Source: Coniferiporia sulphurascens (lineage: Eukaryota > Basidiomycota > Agaricomycetes > Hymenochaetales > Hymenochaetaceae). Taken from it: DNA of 64,000 nucleotides. Every line of letters begins with the position of its first letter. The first letter of the stretch is position 1. Below the pieces are notes generated by a model. The model saw only the letters and a program-made list of their open reading frames with translations, was not told where the DNA came from and searched no databases. Below are positions 43,813 to 56,329 of the stretch, piece after piece. The stretch is taken from assembly GCA_002794785.1 (NCBI GenBank), contig NBBA01000017.1, positions 62,001-126,000 of the forward strand, read 5' to 3'. The translations under genes were made by a program, and so were the position numbers.

Positions 43813-46775
43813 TCAGACTATTGCGTTTGTGTAGAAACATGGCAGCACGTACACGATAAGTCTCCGCTCGTCCTTGGATTGGTCGCCTATGGAGAAGCAT
43901 GCAACGTCGTGGTCAACTTCGGCTAGGATCAAGCTCTCTTTGTCATCCGAAGGCGCATGCATCACGTCCCACAATCGGACGCAACCTTTTGTAAACCGAC
44001 ATGTCGGAAATTAGCAAGTGATTGGATGGATACCATTAGTAAAAGAAAACTGTTAGTACCGTCTGACGCAGCAGTGACCAGCCCAGGGCCAGCGCGCGCG
44101 AAGCTCTCCACCCATTGTATACCCGTCGTCCCGTAGCCAAAACCCGATGTAGACTCCTTATGCGGGTGGCGCAGGCACGCCCAGTGACGCGCGCCGCCGG
44201 GCCGCCCGTCGCTGAGGAACCGCACATCATAAACGAGTGTGATATTGTCCATGCGCGAGAGCGCGAGGAGGATACCGTCCGGCGAGAACGCTGCGGAGGA
44301 AACTTCCGCAACCTCCAGGGGCGCATCGTTGTTGGGGACATATACGGGGGGCGGGAGCGTCAGGTTTGTGGTGGACCTCTGTCCGTTGCTGCGTGCGACG
44401 TCGAAGAGGGAAAGTGTGCTCTCGCTGGAAGTGCTGGTGATGAGCGCAAATGTGTCACCTAGACACAGTAATAATGACGTTTATTGCTTGCCACCCTGTG
44501 CGTGTAAAGATGGCGATAGACTTACCGTTCGGACTTAGTGCCATCCCATCTCCAGAGTCGTCGGCCTTGAGGCTGTACGCCTCATGTTCCTGTTCAACAT
44601 CGAACACGACATGCTTACAGGCTACATTGTCGTCCTCGGATTCTGAAGAGACGAACAGCATGTTTTCCAGTCTCTGGTTCTCCGAACTTCCACCCCAGAG
44701 GAAAGAGCCAGGCTTGGATGTAGTTCGGTCATAAACGACTCGGAAAGCAGTGCGCTCATTATCTGAGTGGATGTGGACGTTACTAAAGAAAAATGTACCA
44801 CAATAACAATGAAATTTCATGTCGCGGGTCAGAGATGAATCACTCGCGGACGGAACAACTTACCCATCAAAACAGCCAACAGCAAACACCGAACTATTTG
44901 GCTTGAAACCAATATTGTGCGGCGCATCCGAATAATGTACTAGGGAAAAATGAGACATGAGTCAGTAGACGCAGACTGACTTCTCGCTCACACTCGAGGT
45001 TGTTGAGCGGTCGCGGTTCGAAGCTCCCGTCGGCGCGGTTTTGCAGATCCCAGATGTGTACGATGCAATCATTTCCGGAAGATACTAAGCGTCCCGGTCT
45101 AGATATTGCGTTTCAGCGTCGATCATCGCTACAAAATCAGATCGGTACCTTTGTGAATCGAAGGCAATATCGTTCACAGTATAGACTTTTCTCTGCTCTA
45201 GAATGATGGCGTTATCGAGGGAAGACGGCAGGTAAGGAAGGCCCGCGAAATTAGCATACGCTGCGAGTTCAGAATCCACGTCCGAGTATGAGCATTCAGA
45301 TCAAAAACTGGATTCCTATAAGCCATAAGATTGAAAAAGGTCCCAAGAAGAACCAACATTCTTTTCCAGTCCAGACAAGAAGGTTTCCATCCGTATTATA
45401 AGGGTCAATTGGGGCTACAAGACAGTGTCAGCAATCCGGACGCACTGACAGACTCATCTCGTACGCACGATGTGCTTGCGAAGGATTATCAGGATCAGGA
45501 TCAGGGTCTGAACCTCCGCCGCTTGTGGCACTGGCAACGGCTATGTGTCCATGAGACTGCGCTACTTTTGTGATGGCTAGAATTTTGGCGGTAATTAAAA
45601 CCGATAAGCCAAGTTGAATTAAGATGAAACTCACGACCCGAAGTCTTTTTGTGTTGGGGGTAGGCAAGACGCAGCGGCGTTGCAGTTAGCACGGAGTTTA
45701 TAGGTGTACGGTACGTCCAAGATGGACGTCCTAGGTTCAATATCCCTTTCCTCGCAACCCGGTTAGAGAAGTCAATCTTGGGAGGCTTAAATAAACTTGT
45801 TGGCTGGGGTGTCGCTTGTCAATTAAAGGGCGTGATCGGCCACTGCATATACGATACGTACGAATGCATCAGCTGGGACATCCCACAGCCGTCTGTAAGG
45901 ATCCTTAACTTGCGTCCACGAGCCCGATGTCTCGTGCTTGCTCATCACACGGCTCGTTACTCTCGGATATGCATTTTTTTCCAATTGCAATTTCCGCCTC
46001 ACCGCTGGTCTATCCTCATTCAGACCTAGCTTAGCACGAAGGTCAATCAGTACCGGTGGCCCAGCGCCGTCTGAGTCCTCTTTCATTTCGATATCATCAA
46101 AACCAGATAGAGAGCTGTGTGATGAGTCGCTGCCGTAAGCAGATTCCGGACTTGCATCTACCACAAGGTTCTTTCTTTTTCTCAGTATACGTACTTGAGG
46201 AGGGTCCACATCCATATCTGTGTCTGAGTCCTGGAAATGATCATATCAGCCCGTTTTCCCAGACCTTGAGGCCCGGTCAGACCTCTAACACTGTGACATC
46301 TGGAAGTGTCCTCGAAGGAGCATTCATTGGTAGCCTGGATGGGCCAGCGACAGAAGTGGGTATAGATGTTGCTTTACTGCGTGTCTTCCTTTCTGCCGCA
46401 TAAGATGACCTCATGGTAAGTGCCTGTGTAGCACTGGAAGGGCTGTGAGTATATAGCGAACAACACAAACTTGGTAGCCTACTCCGTTAGCGATAACTTT
46501 TTCTCCTTCCCCTTCGAAGCCACACCAGGAAGCTTGCTCCAATTGCGCGGTCGTGCGGGTTCGCTTTCTTCGTCGCTGACTAGGCTTATGGGCTGTTGGT
46601 TGGAGCCTGAGCCAGACCAAGCCAGCTGGTTCCGGGCCACGGACTGAGCCTCACGCTCTCTCCTTCTTCCGTTGCGCGTCCTCGCAGGACTCGTGACTTC
46701 CGTCAGCGCGACATCTTCAAAGAGCGCGTCGACATCGATACTCTCCAGCTTGGGGTCCACTGCATTCGGAGGCAT
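43813..46775 (-). CDS. WD40-repeat protein with disordered N-terminus
   Basis: A minus-strand gene with many short introns. The first exon reads MPPNAVDPKLESIDVDALFE followed by a disordered Arg/Ser/Glu-rich stretch. The next exons hold DSDTDMDVDPPQVRILRKRK and a conserved-looking LIDLRAKLGLNEDRPAVRRK and YPRVTSRVMSKHETSGSWTQ. The C-terminal half has WD-repeat blades: LVSSGNDCIVHIWDLQNR, HNIGFKPNSSVFAVGCFDG, MALSPNG then FALITSTSSESTLSLFDV, AAFSPDGILLALSRMDNIT and LVTAASDGCVRLWDVMHAP. It ends FYTNAIV. This looks like one beta-propeller of six or seven blades, a binding platform. I do not recognise the specific family. Exon limits in the middle (45000-45700) are uncertain. Confidence 0.75.
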
Positions 46776-47419
46776 TACGGTACCGCGAATTTGCCGAGTC
46801 CTGGTCCGGCGAAAGCCAAATCTGAATGTTCGGGCCTACGGATTGTGTTGAGGGGAAGCAAGAAAGACCCCTCTTATTCACGAACATATGAGGAGGGTAA
46901 CTTTAAGCAAGTATCGCCGCTGCACTGGCAGTAGCACACGTGTTTTCTCGCGAGCTGCTCGGTCAACTTATCGCGCGCCACTCAGATATACATATTCCTA
47001 AACCGGGAGCTAGTGGCGCCGCAATAGGTTTTGGAACTACTAAGAGTCCGATAATCAGACCAATATTAATGGCATTTCAGTGAATTATCGAGCACGCTGG
47101 CGTAGTGTTCTGGTAAGGAACCACTTGAGTGAATTGTTTGTTGCGTAGCTATTGGAATTAGCAGCGCCCTTAGAGCTAGTTCGCATGCCATCAATTGTGC
47201 CAGTGATCGAGTACGAATTGACAAACAGTCCGCTTTTACAAGCAGTAAGAGGCATTATCCGCAAAAGACAGTATCTTCGCTCGATCCAACCTCAGTGGTG
47301 GACGGATATGTTTGATGAGCATTAATACGACAGTGCGAGAGCGGCCATCAGGAAGTGCTCGAAGTAGGTGCGATGAAAGCCCAAATGGCAGACAAGCCAC
47401 AGACTCGCGTAAAGACGTG
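46776..47419. promoter_or_regulatory. Divergent promoter region, WD40 and PIG-F genes
   Basis: About 645 bp between start codons on opposite strands. No TATA box, tRNA or repeat was recognised. An in-frame ATG at 47312 could extend the PIG-F reading frame by 36 residues, but that stretch is charged and unlike the family. Confidence 0.5.
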
Positions 47420-48560
47420 ATGACCTCCTCACCTGCTTTCTTTCCCCTCGCCCGCTTCAGCTCGCTGCTGGGCGTGCACACCACGCTCCTTCTCTTTACT
47501 GCCTTCTACCTCCCGCGCTCGTCTTTCTTGCTGTCCTCGCTACCCATCCAGGCGTCCTCAAGAGATCGTCCACAGCACGATTTCCTCCGCCCGCTCACCG
47601 CCGACCCGCAACTTACACTCGCATGGCTGTGTGCCGGCGTCGCAGTCATTCAGGCATCTTGGGCATCCTGGCTGAAAACCGAAAGTGAGAGCGCGCGACT
47701 GGCAATTCTTGGAGACGACGAGGAGGCGCGCGTTAAAAGATCGCTGAAGAGCGGACAAGACAAACTGCAGGTATGACCTCAAAAATCTCGACATTTCCAC
47801 CCCTCATCGTGTGTTTTAGTCGCTCAAGGATGCTTTAACATCTACTCTCGCGTCGTCTCTTTTCATTCACGTCATTTTGGTGCTTTTCGGCGCGCCATTT
47901 GTCGGGTCAGTTCTTCGGGGTCTAGATTCAGGACATGTCTTATTGACCACCAACGTCACCTGCAGGCACTTCTCGAAGACATATTTACTCGCACTGCTAC
48001 TTTCTTTCTTCGTCGTCTATCCGAACGTGTACATCTTGAAGTCACCTTCGTTGAAATCTGACACGAACGCGCTTGTCCACCGTCTGACGTGGCTACGCCT
48101 GTTCGCTGAGCTCTCGTGCGTACTTCTACATATTCGGACTAGTATTATCAAGTCTTGATCATCTTGTGTCGTTACGACGTGCAGAATTCGATCGCCCTAC
48201 GAACGCCTTCTCGTCTACCCTACAGTCGGGACCCTCGTCGGTGCTTGGCTCGCAGTCTTTCCGATTGCACTCGACTGGGATAGGCCATGGCAGGTACGCA
48301 TGCCGCGACCATCTCCCTCTCCCATTGGCTCTTGATCACGTATTCCGTGCTTACTGAATTGTCAGGCGTGGCCCCTTACTCCCGCCTATGGCGCTATTAT
48401 GGGATATATAATCGCGTCCTGGGCCTCTTTGGCCGTCAATGCGATTCTTTTTCTCGCTGCGGTAGATAAGGCTGCGGAAGCAGAGAAGGTGCAGAGTGAA
48501 GCTACTTCTGCTACTACGAAGGCGAAAGCTGGTGGAAAATCGCGTGTGGCGAAGAAATAA
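47420..48560 (+). CDS. GPI11: GPI biosynthesis protein PIG-F
   Basis: PIG-F/Gpi11 is an ER membrane protein that stabilises and assists the ethanolamine-phosphate transferases late in GPI-anchor assembly. Five exons (47420-47770, 47820-47905, 47966-48115, 48185-48293, 48366-48560) give 296 residues. Hydrophobic segments are visible at LLGVHTTLLLFTAFYLP, LAWLCAGVAVIQASWASWL, LFIHVILVLFGAPFVG, YLLALLLSFFVVYPNVYIL, LVYPTVGTLVGAWLAVFPI and AIMGYIIASWASLAVNAILF. The family signature is the stretch PYERLLVYPTVGTLVGAW then ALDWDRPWQAWPLTPAYGA. The Lys-rich C-terminus (KAKAGGKSRVAKK) could be a cytosolic ER-retention tail. A longer start at 47312 was not chosen. Confidence 0.92.
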
Positions 48561-48805
48561 TCATTTAAAGGGACGCACTGGCTTGTGGCTTCAAGTTGTA
48601 CTAAGGACATGGAACGTGTACCTAGCCTCATAATGCATCCTTGGAGGGTGTGTCATCAACCCCTAGCCTACGCTGAAATGGAGAGGGAAATCTGGGATCG
48701 AGAACAGCTCGTTGTACGGATTCTCTGTTTGCATTTTTTGTGTTCGAGCGATAGACGCAATACATTGACCTTAGAGATGGTATAAATCCCTTACTTCCGA
48801 AAATA

Positions 48806-50963
48806 TCAAAGTTCCTTTTCAGCTAGCCATCTGGAAACCATGGCCATCGCTTCCGCAGGTTTGTCATGGGGTACCTTTTATTCTTGATTTCAGCGTGTCT
48901 TGAAACACCAGTTGCAGCGGAACTTACCATATGTCCTGCCCCCCAAATTGTGGCGAACGTCAATGGCCCTGCGGATTTCGTAATCCCCGCGCCGCTGTCA
49001 TCCAATCCCCATGTTCTCCACTCCTCCGTGTTAAATGCCTCCTGACCTGCCCACTCGAGGCGCTCAACCCATAGCTTGTTTGCAACCCAATTGCACTGCC
49101 AGTCGTACGTGCCCGCATAAATAAGCACGCGCACTCCGCGCGCGAGCAGCGCGCCGACATACTCCTGCGTCGGTGCAGCGTATTTATCCATATGCGCACG
49201 GAAGCCCGCGCCGACGCTCGAAGCGCAGGATGTAAAGTTTTGTGGAGCCGAGACGCCGAGTAATGTGCGCAAAGACGCGTTATTAAGGTACTTCTCGATC
49301 GCGGTGTTCTCGTGGTAGCAGAGACTGTCGCCGACGCACATCTAAAACGGCATTGTCAAGGTCAAAGGTTGCATATCCCGTTTGAATCATCAAATTTTAC
49401 CTTAGATATATCGTATACATTCCGGCCTAATTAATACGTCAGTTCTCTGACGACAGTGAAGGGCAGGGGTCATGACTCACCACTAGCCCAATAACCCGTA
49501 CTCAGCTGGCTATCGCAAAAATCGACGGCGGCATTGCAATTGATAGTGTCAAAAGTGTCAACACATGACTCTCTCATGGCCTTGACACAACGAGGTAACT
49601 GATATGAATCATAAGCTCCACGTTATATAGATGAAGGCAATAGTCCTGATCATACCGCTTGCTTCATGCGTACGCAGGTCGCAATGCTCTGAAAAGGCAC
49701 ATCGAGGGATGCGGTACCGCACTCAACCTCAAACCGACCCGGATAAAGCCTACAGGAAAGTAAGTGTGGCTCGGAGATTACGTATGAATAAGTCGCGAAC
49801 GTCGAAATATCAGTAATGCCGTTTCCGATGAGAACACTCGTAAGATTAAGAGTAGCCCTGCCCTCGCTAGCCGCTAGGACGTTCTGGTCAACAATCTCGC
49901 TGGCGAACACAGGTAGATATCTTCCCTGTAAAATTTACTGGTCAGGTGCAATGCTTATGAGTTATACAATGGCAAAAGCCACTTACCCCGTACGATTCAC
50001 CAGACAGATGGAGGCGCCTTCCCTTAAATTGGCTAAAGGTTTCGAAAAAGATGCTAATGAATGCATGAACATTTTTTGCCGCTTCCTCGGTCGTTTCAAC
50101 AACCTGGCCGTAGTCTGCGTAAGAAAACCCGACGCCAACTCTGTATGATGGTCGATAGCATCCGAGTCAACCGATATTCACATAGTTATCAGTACGAAGA
50201 ACGAACGGCTGATCCAAGAAGAATATGTTGGCTTCGTTATTCCAGCCATACGGGTTCCAGGTGGTGCCATTCGACGAAGAGTTCGACATATCAATGCTAC
50301 ATGGACCTACGATTTTCATTAGCACCTCGGATACAAAGAGTGAAGAAGAATCCGCACCAAGTTCCATAAGCAAGCCAAGAGACGAAGAGCATCCGGGTCC
50401 TGAGAAGCTTTTAAGCTTGGAGTCATTGATAGAGTCTTGAGATATAGAAATAACCTCCGTTAATCCACATCACAACGTCGTCTACATAAGCATTGAAAAT
50501 GAAAGGGTACAAGATATTAGTTCACGACTTGGTTAGATATTTAAAATGAGTCCCATGACGTGCCTTCGTCTGGGTTCCTCCGACTTTCAAAAAAGTAAAA
50601 GAACATGTGCTTCGCGCCATAGTCTACGTCCAAGTATCCTGTGTATACACTGGACAAAGGTGGACCAAGAGGTTAGTAACGATTCCAAACCTGAAGGAAT
50701 ATATGCATTCACTTGACCGTAGGGTCACAGAAGTCAGATTTCTTGATGCGTACTTGGTGCGTAGGAAACCTCGGGTGTACAAGTGTAGTGAAGCTATCGG
50801 TAGCTTGAAGGCTCGCGAGCTGCATTGTCGTGAAATTCATGGTTGACTCGGGCTCCCCAAACTTGAAGCCCCCGATCCCGGCATCGAGTACAGCCTGATG
50901 TCCATGAACGACACCGCTTAGGACGGCGGCGACGAGGACAGTCGACAGCCTGGCAAGTAACAT
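48806..50963 (-). CDS. Secreted serine carboxypeptidase (S10 family)
   Basis: An S10 peptidase that removes C-terminal residues from peptides, in the secretory route, vacuole or outside the cell. A signal peptide is clear (MLLARLSTVLVAAVLSGVVHG). Many short introns interrupt the gene. In order: a propeptide-like stretch, AYTGYLDVDYGAKHMFFYFF, DVVMWINGG, the oxyanion/structural PGCSSSLGLLMELGP, NIFFLDQPVGVGFSYADYG, the nucleophile motif HLSGESYGGRYLP, LIGNGITD, MCVGDSLCYHENTAIEKYLN, the catalytic Asp in IYAGTYDWQCNWVAN, and the catalytic His in IWGAGHMVPHDKPAEAM. The end reads SRWLAEKEL. All triad residues are present. Exon limits in 49350-49750 are approximate. It converges on the PIG-F gene with 245 bp between stops. 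Confidence 0.9.
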
Positions 50964-53898
50964 GGTGAGAGCGATACGAGCAATAACGGGCTCGAGAGTG
51001 CCATATGGTGCTACATAGTAGTTGAGCAGAGATTAGGAAGTGTCCGAGGGCCCTGAGTAATATTATTCCATATCCGGATGATTTGCGCTGGACTTCGAAC
51101 ACCAACTAGCCATATCGGGTGTGGAGTTTTAAGTATGTAGCCGATCGCGTGGCAATCTATTTTATACCATCCCCGACTCTGCATCTTGCTCTGTCCTCGT
51201 CCAGTCTATACCTACAGTCCTAGCTCAAATGTAATGAATAAACTACTACTATGCTACTTCACGGTTTTTTTGATCTGACCACCCGACCGTATGTAAGAAT
51301 TAGACAGCCAAAACTCACTGGGCAGCATCATTTCTTTTGAAGATCTTACGCTATTTTAGAGCCGAGAGAGACTGTTGGTGCGTAAGTTCCTGTATACAGA
51401 TGCGTTAATTACGACGTTGTTCTCCACGGTGAAGACCAAAGGCTTGGGGGAACAGTGCAGTTTCCTGACTCATCGACTTATGTCACCTGAATCTATTTTT
51501 CTGAAGGTTCAGAGATTTGTCAAGTTTTGCTTCTCTGCCCGCGTCCTGTTGTACCGCCCCCTCAAAAGTGGAAGAGAAATCTACGAAACCTCACCAAGTA
51601 CCAGGTCCTCGGAATGAAAAGGAAACAGGTTATTGAGTGTACGGGCCGCTGGGTTAAGCCGGGCTTGTATTCAACAAGTATGCCTATACTAAGTCTGTTG
51701 GATTGTAAAGGATGACTGACACAAATTCTATTAATCCTATAAATAGGATGTGTGTAGCATTGATGCCTCAATTTGTGCCGAGAGATCTCAAATCTATACT
51801 AAGATCACCTGTCACTTCGGTTTCTTCCCCGCGGAAACGGACCCCTCTGGCGGCCCGCTGAATGTTCATGATTTCCGTGCCTTCTAGCTCAAATATTGAA
51901 TTTCACTGCATTGGATTTATGGTTTCCATATTCACGGAAATAGGACAAAATACGTCGCCGGAGTCTCGTACTGCGGCCTCCTCTTCGATGAGCTTGTGTC
52001 CTTTCTGGCCATATCCTCATTAGTCTTCGTTTTTCCTCTTTGTGGCTATGGCACATGCGCCGGTTGTAGCGTGTTAAAGTACGCAGTCGACCGCACCTCT
52101 GGCCTGGGCCGCATCGTCGAGGCCGAGTCACCGATCATCGTCACACTGTGATACCCCTAATGCGTCGTGTGTACAGCCAGTGTCGTAGGCGGACACCGGT
52201 CCCGTCTCGCGTGCTCACCGCGGAGCAAGCTTCTGTGAACATGACTAATGAGTTCCACGAGCATATGACTCTCGGATTGTGCCTACATTTCTGCAAGACA
52301 TCAATGTTTTTTTTAGCACGCACAGCCCTGATAATTTACTTTGAAAGGACCGCTTGTCCTACGAGATCAAAGTGAATACGGTCATCTTTCCGAGGCATAC
52401 GCACTAATTCCGACTCCACTCTGCGAAGAAGGGTTTTGTCACAGCAGCTTCCGGATGCAACAATGAAAAGGCTGGAAAGTTCGTGTTGGAGTCCATATAA
52501 CTTTTTTTTGATGCTTCTTGCTCCTTGGGAGAAGTCAACAGGTCGAGACAGTGACACATGGTCCGCCGATGCGCTGCCTCAAGCCTACCCTATTGGCGCC
52601 GCATGCTGGTTCTACTGGCGCGAACACACGTTTGCGGGTGAAGAGGAGGAGATAGGTATTTATGCACTGGATCGGCGAAATCCGAACTGGCCGTAAGACA
52701 TACCCTGCGTTTGGAGAGTAATTTCCAGAACAAAGCTGTGGACGCCTAAAGGCGACGTGAACAATTATCGTGGCATTTGGGCGTGGTCCGATGCTGCCCT
52801 TGACCCCATGACTTGCCCGAGGCACCATACGGAAACCGCTAAACTTTTGCCTGTGAAATGGTTTGAACTCATCGGTCGACACGAAATTTACTGTGAAATG
52901 TGCCGAAGAGTCGAGTCCGGGCCGCCGGCTCCGTTTCTGTTTGTATGAAACGAAGCAAGTCGTTGGACTAGGCGCCAGGCCTAAATAGCAAGGCTCGAAG
53001 CGATGGAAGACAAAACCAGTCGTACGGATACTAAAAGTACCGGACAAAAAAGTGGAGTATCAAGAACTCGTTCTTGTGGGGAACTGTGATCATGCGAGGA
53101 ATCTTGGACTTGAAAGTCCCCCATTTGTAGGTGTTACAGCGGTCCAGCGGACATAGACGTTTGAACATGCGTACAAGCTCCAGCCTTCCTGAACGAGAAA
53201 TTACGGTGAATCGAGGTTACGGGATATTCCGAGACGCGAGATGAACTCTAAGTCGATTCCCGTCTACAGTAAGCTGGTTATCCTTACTGTAGTAACTGCA
53301 CACAGATGTATACGGGTGTGTGTATGTGATACTGGCCGTGACCTGGAACGGTTCTCACGATAAATTTACGGCAACAAAGCTCAGTGGAGGAGGGGGGGGG
53401 TTGATTTGTCCGGTGTTATAATATGTGAAGCGTAAGGCCAGTATACGGTGTAAGGGAGAAGTGGTGGCTCCAGAAGGACAGCCATATAGTATTCGCCCAA
53501 GGAATTATGGGGTCGACTTTTGACAGATGCACTATGGACTCTGGAGAAAAGTCAGGTTTAAGACGAAAATTCATTAGAAGTCGCTGTTACTAGAGAGATA
53601 AAGTTTTGCTTTTGGGCGTGGGAAGTTCGCCACTTCCCGCGCGAACTTTACATTCCTCAATTTGAGGCTCTGAGTCTGGAGTCCGCACACCAGCCCAAGC
53701 TCAATTTCAGTGATCCTCGGAGGACTCCTCGAGGTCACGTTTGAACGTTCAGGTACCATGTTGCATGCCAGCATCCATTCCTTGCGTTAATTTTACCTGA
53801 TTTATATTCAGCAGCGGCCCGAAGCTATTTCTGCACTGCAGTCATGCCAAATTTCATCTCGTTTTCTTTGCTAGTTGGAAATATGGAGAACTGATGAG
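50964..53898. other. Long noncoding stretch upstream of the first pectinase gene
   Basis: About 2.9 kb without a convincing gene. The right part, from about 51800, shares broken similarity with about 56750-58270 upstream of the second pectinase gene. Examples are TGCTCCTTGGGAGAAGTCAACAGG here against TGCTCCTCGGGAGAAGTCAGCAGG there, and the block TTCAGCAGCGGCCCG in both. Between about 53040 and 53690 this copy holds several hundred extra bases, including a G run at 53391-53400. Short frames here are probably decayed or chance. Confidence 0.55.
51161..51166 (-). promoter_or_regulatory. Candidate TATA box of the carboxypeptidase gene
   Basis: TATAAA on the minus strand, about 200 nt upstream of the carboxypeptidase start codon. 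Assigned by sequence and position only. Confidence 0.4.
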
Positions 53899-53904
53899 TA
53901 TAAA
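53899..53904 (+). promoter_or_regulatory. TATA box of the first polygalacturonase gene
   Basis: TATAAA starts 97 nt upstream of the start codon, inside a block (GAGTATAAAGG) that is matched at the same distance in the second gene copy. The conserved spacing supports function. Confidence 0.75.
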
Positions 53905-53995
53905 GGACGGACGTCCCTCAGTGTGGAAAGACGACCTCACATAGAGACTAGCGGTTCATCCACCAAAATCGCCTCAGTCATTCGATCCTGACACA

Positions 53996-55671
53996 ATGTG
54001 GAAGCTCTTAATTGCTTTCGTCTTCGCTCCTATCTTTGCCGCCAATGCGGCTTCAGATTGCACCGGGACCATCAGCTCTTTGGACGACGTTAGCGACGCC
54101 GAAGAATGTACGACAATCAACATAAACGGTTTCACCGTACCAGCCGGAGAGACTTTCAAGCTTGAAGTCTCGAGCGGAACGACAGTGAACCTGAGTGAGC
54201 GTTGATGCTCACTAAAACCAGATCCAATGTTCTCATCCTCGGCTTTTAATGGAGGTGGAGACGTTTTGTTTGGTAATGAGAGTTGGTCCGGCCCGCTCTT
54301 TGAAATCGGTAAGTGCAGGACATCAAATTATACTTATTTCAATGTGCCAACACAGTAAATTTTAAAAATGAATAAAAATGAAAGAGGGCGACAGCGTAAC
54401 CTGCAAGTGGATGTTTACGTTTTCATACGCTAAGCTAATATTCTTATACCATTAGTCAACGGAAATGGATACATAATGGATGGTGGAGGACCTTTCTACT
54501 GGGTAAGGTCATCTTTTTAGGACCACCCTCGTCTCGCTAATCGGATCGCATCAGGACGACCAGGGGACCAATGGCGGTGTCACGAAGCCGCACCCAATGC
54601 TGAAGTACGTAGTCTAAGACATATACTAACCCCTGTACTCAAAATTTGTAGGATTGAGATCTCGGGCACTTTTTCGGACCTCAAAGTCGTCAACTCCCCG
54701 GCACAGGCAATCAGCGTGTCCAATCCTGCGGCGCTCGTTATTTCTGACGTCGAAGTCGATAACTGTAATTAAACCTCGTGCTGCTGACATGTGTAGTTTC
54801 TCTAATCCTTTGCCCTTTTCTAGCTCAGGGAGACGCTGCAAACGCGAACAGTGACGGATTGCCTGCTGGTCATAATACTGACGGGTTTGACGTTTCTACG
54901 GATGATCTCGTAAGCTTGACTCAACACCCTTACTTTCAAATAACGTCTCTAATTCCTCGTATGATACTTGCATGACACAGACTATCCAAGACTGCACGGT
55001 TAAGAACCAGGACGATTGTCTCGCCATCAACAAGGGCACGAACATCGTCTTCTCCGGTAACACATGCTCCGGTGGACACGGTATCTCCATTGGTTCGGTT
55101 TCATCGGACGTGACAGTATCGGGCATCGTGATCAGCAGCAACACGATCACTAACAGGTGTGTACTATTCACTCGAATCCCTCCGGGACATATCAAATAAC
55201 TTTTTTGATAGTCAACAGGGCCTCCGCATCAAGATGGATGCTTCCGCTACCGGATCTACCGTCTCAAACATTACATATTCCGTGAGTTTCTATTTGAATT
55301 ATAAAGGCGCTGGTTGACTACAACCCGTATGCTGATAGGGCAACACTGGAAGCGGCCTGACGGAGTACGGCATCCTGATTACCCAGAACTACCCCGACAG
55401 CGTTGGCACACCCGGAACAGGCGTCATTCTATCTGACGTGAGCTTCGTAAGTGTCTTAAAATCCCACAAAAGTTTCTCGTTTTGATTTAACATACTCGAA
55501 CAGACCGGTTCAAAGACCACACTTGATGTTGAAAGTTCTGCCACGCGCGTTGTTGTTAATTGCGGCGAAGACGCATGCACCGGAACGTGGGACTGGGACG
55601 ACCTGGATGTTTCGGGCGGCGATGACAGCGTATTCGTTAACTTCGACAGCATTGACGGCGGCACCTACTGA
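53996..55671 (+). CDS. Endopolygalacturonase, GH28 (copy 1)
   Basis: A secreted enzyme that cuts the polygalacturonic backbone of pectin. Ten exons on the same plan as copy 2 give about 356 residues. The signal peptide is [20 protein letters not shown]28 active-site blocks are all present: NTDGFDVS (NTD), QDDCLAIN (DD), [10 protein letters not shown] (catalytic-site His) and LRIKMDA (RIK). Other family blocks are [13 protein letters not shown] and [15 protein letters not shown]. The first intron ends at an unusual acceptor (AATGGAG) compared with TTACAG in copy 2, which gives NLSGDVLFG. The C-terminus is [16 protein letters not shown] to GGTY. No defect is visible, so both copies are likely active. 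Confidence 0.95.
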
Positions 55672-56194
55672 GCACGGTTGATCATTGTGGGCGAACGAAC
55701 CGGAGAACGGCGGACACAGTGCCATTCTAGAAAGGTAATGTTGTAGACACAGTATACACAGGCATATTATTGTTGTTAGTGTCGGCGAAATACTGTACAT
55801 ACTCTTTTAAAGCATGTGCAGAGTTGTTAGGACGTTTCGATAAAACCGCGACAATAAACCGAAATAACGAACGGGACAAACGCGGTACTGAGAGACCATC
55901 CGCCTGCACAAGTTAATTTAAGATAACCGTTTTGTTGTTAGCTGAGAGCAACAGTGTAGCTGATCGTATCGTATGTAAATCCAACCACGCGCATAAAGCT
56001 AGATACGTATCAAACTTTCTACAAAGTGAAGTTAGTGAACTGAAGTCTACGATATTGTAAAAAAGTGGTTCTCTCTGAGAAAAACAGGAGCGATGTGGTG
56101 CTCTGAGACTAACCGAGCCACGGATGTTTCCTTCGCCCAGTGCTGGGAGAAATATTGCCGGAGTTGATAAAATCCACGATGTGATGAAAATATA

Positions 56195-56222
56195 CTCAGT
56201 CCACAGAAAAAGATGTAGGACT
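56195..56222. repeat. 28-bp direct repeat, first copy
   Basis: A block starting CTCAGTCCACAG and ending GATGTAGGACT, identical to 56302-56329. The preceding GATGAAAATATACT also occurs twice (about 56183 and 56242), so the segment looks like overlapping short duplications. Confidence 0.85.
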
Positions 56223-56301
56223 CATTTATTAAAACTACCTGATGAAAATATACTAGATACTTGTCAGACATAAACATATAAATGAGAACCAAATAACTCA
56301 C

Positions 56302-56329
56302 CTCAGTCCACAGAAAAAGATGTAGGACT
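56302..56329. repeat. 28-bp direct repeat, second copy
   Basis: Identical to 56195-56222. Just beyond it, ACTAGATTACTA is tandemly repeated near 56380-56402. This could be a trace of a small excised or decayed element. Confidence 0.85.

Noticed and set aside
47312..47419. Extending PIG-F by 36 residues to an upstream in-frame ATG
   Set aside because: The extra residues are charged and unlike the family, which starts close to the first membrane segment.
50964..53898. Several 60-170 codon frames in the region before the first pectinase gene
   Set aside because: None has a domain, splice plan or coding bias; the region aligns in patches with noncoding DNA upstream of the second copy.
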